This document shows, one piece after another, positions 58,696 to 64,000 of a DNA stretch of 64,000 nucleotides (positions are counted from its first letter, which is position 1; the number at the start of each line of letters is the position of its first letter). The position numbers and the translations under genes are program-made. The notes under the pieces were generated by a model. That model searched no databases. It saw only the letters and a program-made list of their open reading frames with translations, and was not told the origin of the DNA. This stretch comes from Protula sp. h YS-2021. Taxonomy: Eukaryota > Annelida > Polychaeta > Sabellida > Serpulidae. Where the stretch lies: NCBI GenBank assembly GCA_949752745.1, contig OX457028.1, positions 7,582,922 through 7,646,921 on the forward strand, read 5' to 3'.

Positions 58696-61600
58696 ACTGG
58701 ACACCGCACAAATAACGTACATAAGAACACAAAAAATAGTCCCCCATGTTTTTAGAGTGCTCTCGAACAGATGCGTCAATCAAGGCAGAACGAGGTTCAA
58801 ATGACTTTCTTCATGTAAGGAATCACTGTCTATGAAATTGTATCGTTGAACCAGACCGCACAAATCTCCCCAGGTATTTATTATTCGTGAATTTGAATTG
58901 GAATAATGCCGGTGGAGCAATATGTTAAAACCTTATAAAAAAACGCACATATCGCCTTCATCTGTGGCAGAAGAAGTGCACAAGTTGCCTCGGAAAAAAT
59001 GAAAAATGATCAAGTTCTACCCTAATGTATGTGAACCGTATAACCTCTGTGGATATTCTGTCTAATTTGCAATTTCCACAAGCGCTCATTTCGCATTTAT
59101 CCTAGTGCAGTATTTTCAAACGGGGTGGGGGGGGGGGAGAGGAGAGGGTAAATTCAGCAGGTCCATTAAAGGTAAATTTATACGCGTTATCTAGACGAGG
59201 GATCGCGAGTGATTTGGGGAGGAGACACAGATGTATCGCACCGTCATTGTTCCTGTGCTATTCATAAGAATTCATGAACTGAGACAGTCAAGATGAAGAA
59301 CGGCCGGGCAGTGGCAATCACCTTCCACAGATAGCATCGCGCCCTCTAGCGCTTGCTGTGTGATCAAACCCCCCCTTCCTTCCCCCACACCCCTCCCCCC
59401 CCCCCCTCATGCCGCACACACAGGGCTCTCGTACAATTCCTTTATAGCAGACTGGCTGCAAAAACTGACAATATAGTCCTGTGATATTGCAAATGATGCG
59501 AATGCAAACTACGCCTTTCCTTCCTTTTTTTAAAGAACAAAAAAATGAGACGGCTGAATATGTAATGTAAATGCTTACAGTGTCCGACTTCACCTAAAAA
59601 AAATACCCAACGTCTGAGTTTTTTATTCCAAGCCCCATGGGGCTGGAGTTGATACCACTGTTTTACTCACAGCTGGCGTAAAAACTCTTACACTGGGGCG
59701 ATAAAATGTCACGAAGTAACCCAGTTCTGGCATATAGAGCGAGCGGGAGAGCGTAGGGCAATACGTCACTGCGATAGATGGTTCTGTTCTTCGCTGGGGA
59801 ATTTGTAAGTATAGATCTACGCTTTCCACTCGGGTGAAGATATGCGCAGAATTTAGGTGAGGAGAGGGTTACAAAATGACGTCATCAACACACCCGTCTT
59901 CGCTTTAGTATGCATTCTTCCATCGCCCTGTTGCATCTTTTTGTTTTTGTCTTTTTCTTTTTGGCTTCAGGGATCTATCACATATACATTACACGATATC
60001 TATGGAAGCTAATCATGTTTGAATAATGAGTCAGATATGGCCCCCACCACCCGCCTCGACCCCCCCCCCCCCTCCCCAGCAACTCGGCTCTGTGAGTTCA
60101 GCCCCGCTTATACCATACGTAAGACTCCCGAACAAAGTATGCAACGATGAAAGAGCAAAATTGACGTAATTTCATTGACTGCCATTTACAGCAGAACATG
60201 CCACTTCACCACTGACTTATTCTTTCTCCTAAATAGACCAAATTTTTAAATAACACACCCAATAAATAAAAAAAATCATTGGCAATTTCTGAAAATGGAA
60301 CCGATCGGTTAGATATAATTCATATAATTTCAAACAAAAGCCAAAAGTAGCGGGGTCTTATACGACACCGTAATTGTGACGTGATTAATGAGGCCAGCTC
60401 TTCACGGCTGCTTCATAAAATACCATTTCTATTCTTATCTCTTATCATCGTCATTACATTGGAGGATATATATGATATAGATAACATCTTGAGAAATGAG
60501 TCTCTGATAATATGTGATGTTTGATATAAAAATATACTATTTTTTTTGTCCCCTTTCTGTGTACCTCCTTGAGCGTTGAGGCCTGTCTGCACAGAAGACC
60601 CCCCTCCCCTAATGCGTTCCTCCCAACTGAATTTCATGTCACTTTATTGCTAATAACCCCCTCCTGAAAGCTACAATGGCACAGCAAAAACATGAAATCT
60701 TAATTGGAAAGGATATGTTAAGAGGTTATTGGCGCCGGGAGTTTTCTTCTTTTAAAAATGAAGACATATTTCACAGTCCAATTTAACAATATTGTCCCAT
60801 TATAAGCGTGTTATGCTGAAAAACACAGCAACATCACAGAATCAATCACGTTGCTGTTGTACTTGTTTGTTTTTTTTTCTTTTTTCACAACAAAAACGTT
60901 TGCGTTCAAGAAGAAAAATACGCAAACAGACGTCAAGATGATTGCAATTAAAGATAATTTGTAGAAGCATGAAAATGTGATTTGAAGCACAATTGAGTGA
61001 TAAATTTCGAAGAAGAAGAGACGTAAATGAGTGTGAAGTTAAAACAGAACCCGGAACCGCACCCCCTCTCTCCCCCCTCCCCCTCCCTCCCCCTCACCCC
61101 TCTCCCCCCTACCCCCAATCGTTGCTGGGGTTCTCCTCAATCTTGAGAAGTAATTACATCAAACGATGATGAAAATTTGATTTAAAGCGGGGCCTAAAAA
61201 TGGGGAGCCTCATAATTGTGAAGGCAAAGAAAAATACAAACGGAGCGCAGAGACGAGCTAATAAGATCGCAAGCAGATTAGAAATCTGCAACGGAGAAAG
61301 GAGTCTCAACAACCCACGCAGAAAACATGATTTACAAAAGATGAGTTTTTTTCCTATGTATTTTTTTCGTTGTGTAAAGAATTTTAAAATTAGAAAGATA
61401 CAGCGAGAGTGAGGCCGTTGTGCGAGTCTCGCTTGTGATATGCGGGAAGGAACGACAGTGGGGCCGTTGGCGACTCCCGCTTGTGCTACGGGGTCAGAGC
61501 GCTCTCGGTGGGTAAACACTAATAACAAGTCAATGGTGTTGACAGATGCCATGAGATAGCAAGCACGATCTCCATAAACACACACTCGGAAGAACCCAAC

Positions 61601-62025
61601 CAGCAAACAAAAGTGCTCGCCATCTATAAACTCTGGCAAAAATATTCTAAATCCACAAAACGTCAAGTAAATGTGGACACTTGACGCTGCAAAAATCGGG
61701 GCGGCTCAAGGTTTGTTTTAATGACAAATGGGAGCTGTTGATGAAAAGCGTGCAGCACCCCCCTTCCGCCCCCCCCTCCTCCACTCCCCTCCCCCTTCCC
61801 CAACACACCACTCCCTTTCCGCTGACGATGGCACATAAGCAAACGAGTAAACAACGGTTACTGTCAGCGATAATTTCATAAATCTCACGCATGAAAAATT
61901 AAACGTCCATCCTCGATCTGTGCTGTTTGAACTGATTTACCCACGAAATATCTCACATGTTGAAGTTACTTAAAATATGCTGTTGACATAATCGCAGAAA
62001 GACAATGACGTCGCGCATAGACACA

Positions 62026-62165
62026 CTTTCTCGCGGAGAACGCGCACAGAGAGACAGTGTGCATTGCTCCATCATTCAGATGGCTATGTGCACACACTTT
62101 CTCGCGCAGAACGCGCAGACAGACGGTGTGCTTTGCTCCATGATTCAGATGGCTATGTGCACACG
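62026..62165. repeat. 70-bp direct duplication
   Basis: The segment from tttctcgcg, through cagtgtgc(a/t)ttgctccat, to gatggctatgtgcacac occurs twice in tandem with a few changes. Confidence 0.9.
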
Positions 62166-63034
62166 TAGAACAACATGTTACCAACAACGAAACCACGTGA
62201 CATCGCCGAGCGTGTCGTGACTTCATTCATCTCCGCCGCCATACCAATTCAAACATGACAGTGTGACTTCCGAACATCTCGAAAGCCGACAAAAAATCAT
62301 GTTTTGTTGTTGTTTTTTTTATGCACACTTTGTACAAGCGTGGGGACAAAAATAAGAATACATTATCAGCCGACAACTTTATGCCAATGACTTGAAATTT
62401 GCAACTGTTGCTAATGACATATGCATATGGCGCGTAACCGCAAGGCTATGCGCACAACAACGGCGCTGTGTATCCGCGAGTTGTGAAGACACTTCATTAG
62501 CATGAGAAAACCTTGTTCACAATTTCAACTACAGCGGGGTCAAACACTTTTTGACGATCGCTAAATAGCACATTAACAACATCTCGAACACATATTAATT
62601 GATTTCAAATTGTTGTTGATCTACCAATGCAAGGATCTGCCAGAATATCTAAAAGCAATTGATTTTTCACTTTAATTAACCAAACAATTAACCAAACAAT
62701 TAACACATCACACATGAATACACACGACCTAAATTTACCACACGCTTTATTTGAATCAACAAACAAAACGAATTTTCAAATCTTTTCACCATTCCTTGTT
62801 TACGTATTTACTGTTTATAGACACAGAAAGACTAGACCGACATTACCAGCACGTCAAAACAGACACAACCTTTCTCTCAAATCTCTTCTCACTGCTGTTC
62901 AGCATCAACACTACATCACACATCTAGTTAAGGTTTTACAGTTACCGAGTAAAAAAAAAAGAGGGGTGAGGGATGAGGCAAGGGGAAGACACTATCTGCT
63001 GTTTTTAGGCGCCACACCATGCTACATACTTTAC

Positions 63035-63199
63035 CTGGACAATTCGACGTGCAGTTGATTCTCTGCACGGTGTCACCGAAGCAAGGCTCTCCATGAACGG
63101 GCGCTGGATTGTTGCAAGTGCGAGTGCGCCGCTTGAAGCCGCTGTTACATCGCTTCGAGCACTCCGACCATGAACTCCAGGTCGACCAGCCTCCATTCA
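63035..63199 (-). CDS. UNC5: UNC5 exon: first thrombospondin type 1 domain
   Basis: The exon encodes a complete TSP1 repeat of about 55 residues, part of the extracellular stalk. It begins with a codon split after its first base and reads [17 protein letters not shown], followed by RTRTC and NPAP, and ends at NCTSNCP. The W-x2-W-x2-W tryptophans (sites of C-mannosylation in the family) and all six domain cysteines are present. The acceptor is a pyrimidine-rich tract ending in tgtgtag; the donor is CCAG/gtaaag. At 165 nt it is phase 1 at both ends, as usual for TSP1 exons. The NPAP motif and the GEPCFGD segment resemble the first TSP1 of vertebrate UNC5 proteins. The preceding Ig exon is not seen within 800 bp to the right. 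Confidence 0.92.
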
Positions 63200-64000
63200 C
63201 TACACAAACAGACAGACAAACTATTCACTGTCTTCAAGAATAAACCTCTGTCCATCTGCATCCCTGAAAAAAAAATAGAGTGGGGGGAGGGGGGGAGAAG
63301 GTGGGGGATGGGTAGGGCATGGGTAGAGGTGGTGGCCTTGAAAGTGTGTTCCTTTCGTGTCTGAGTCAGTTTACAAACTCCCACCAGAGCGGCATCCCTG
63401 GGCAGCCACAACAGTGAAAAGCACTTGACCAATTAAGTTTACGTTTTAATCCCGGTTACGTGCATTATTAATGAAAACACGTGCTCTATGGTTCACTCTT
63501 TTAAAAGCTTCCTTTTACAAGGGTGCAGCATTTCCTCAGCTTTCCCTGAGCACAATGATAAGGTCGAGAGAATGGCGAAGGAAGCATATGGTATAAGATC
63601 ACGCCATTGGCTGTCGAAAAAAACACTCATCACGCAAAGGCTTAAGGAGCCAATTAAAGGTTCCACACTGCACGAAGATCGGGCAAATTGTGCGTATCTG
63701 TAGAAATTTATTGCAACAGCAAACACCATAATTGGAAGTGTATTTATTACCGCGACTCTGTTAACGCAATTACGCATTGATTTAGCGTAATATGATAGCT
63801 AAATATTTGATGGTCGTTACTGCTATAGTTAACAAACAAAGCCTTCACGATGGACCTATTATCGCTCACGTAACTTAGCCGGGAAATCCAAATATGACAA
63901 CTACCTCGCAGTGTTGATTCCCCCCTTCATCTTGGTAAACCCCAGTCTGACGTAACCGATATTGATAACAAAAAAACTACAACTGTGTATAATATATACG
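63200..64000. other. Intron upstream of the TSP1-1 exon
   Basis: This is the end of the intron that should lead to the Ig-domain exons beyond the window. It has a G-rich patch at 63280-63330; no further exon recognised. Confidence 0.6.

Larger units (their letters stand above)
58086..63034. other. Intron between TSP1-1 exon and microexon
   Basis: 4.9 kb with a 23-bp minisatellite (58550-58695), a 70-bp duplication (62026-62165), G-runs (59127), C-runs (59385-59406, 60060-60072 and 61060-61115) and no other exon recognised. Confidence 0.6.
19167..63199 (-). other. UNC5: UNC5 netrin receptor gene, partial (nine internal exons)
   Basis: This is the span of the exons recognised as one gene. UNC5 receptors are single-pass membrane proteins that bind netrin and mediate axon repulsion and dependence-receptor signalling. 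Family order is Ig, Ig, TSP1, TSP1, TM, ZU5, UPA, Death. The window shows TSP1, TSP1, TM, ZU5 and most of UPA, all on the minus strand in the right order. Every exon is bounded by AG at its start and GT at its end. Phases chain correctly: 1 through the exon at 24844, then 0 from the donor at 23758 onward. Signal peptide, Ig domains, last UPA part and Death domain are not in view. The largest intron is 30.4 kb. A short exon between the second TSP1 and the membrane exon could have been missed, since vertebrate members have a longer juxtamembrane stretch there. Confidence 0.93.

Overview
This is a eukaryotic, animal genomic window: intron-rich, very repeat-rich, with GT/AG introns and one 200-N assembly gap. 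Almost all the recognisable protein-coding content belongs to one gene on the minus strand, a netrin receptor of the UNC5 family. Nine coding exons can be read from right to left: TSP1 domain 1 (63035-63199), a 17-residue acidic cassette exon (58035-58085), TSP1 domain 2 (56863-57024), a transmembrane exon (26283-26420), a long low-complexity cytoplasmic linker leading into ZU5 (25239-25766), two more ZU5 exons (24844-24945 and 23758-23924), a ZU5/UPA exon (20412-20648) and a UPA exon (19167-19313). Joined, they make 1697 nt (565 complete codons plus a split first codon) without a frame break. The Ig domains should lie beyond the right edge. The end of UPA and the Death domain were not found and should lie beyond the left edge, in the gap, or in exons I could not recognise.

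The host is an invertebrate, but the sequence does not fix the species. Amphioxus-like and lophotrochozoan (for example gastropod) genomes both fit. Minisatellites that contain the 5' splice site, as seen here at three UNC5 introns, are known to me from amphioxus introns, which is a weak pointer. Gene structure alone does not decide it.

The introns are dominated by repeats. Two same-strand copies of one large element (5969-14703 and 36686-46841) are built identically: a short palindrome and an 11-bp terminal motif at the left, a short degenerate array, 6-8 kb of a 114-bp satellite, three copies of a ~335-bp repeat, a (GGAC)n tract with a hairpin, four to five copies of a ~147-bp repeat, an (AACT)n tract, and a terminal hairpin whose stem is the inverse of the left motif. 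This is the architecture of a non-autonomous Helentron/HINE or bivalve 'pearl' type element. I infer the class from structure alone, since no Rep/helicase gene is present. One copy sits in the 30.4-kb intron between TSP1-2 and the membrane exon; the other lies 3' of the last exon seen.

The rest holds at least twenty other minisatellites (units of 16-96 bp), microsatellites, a 256-bp inverted-repeat element, and an unusual density of poly-G/poly-C runs. No tRNA, rRNA, CRISPR array or second protein-coding gene could be supported.
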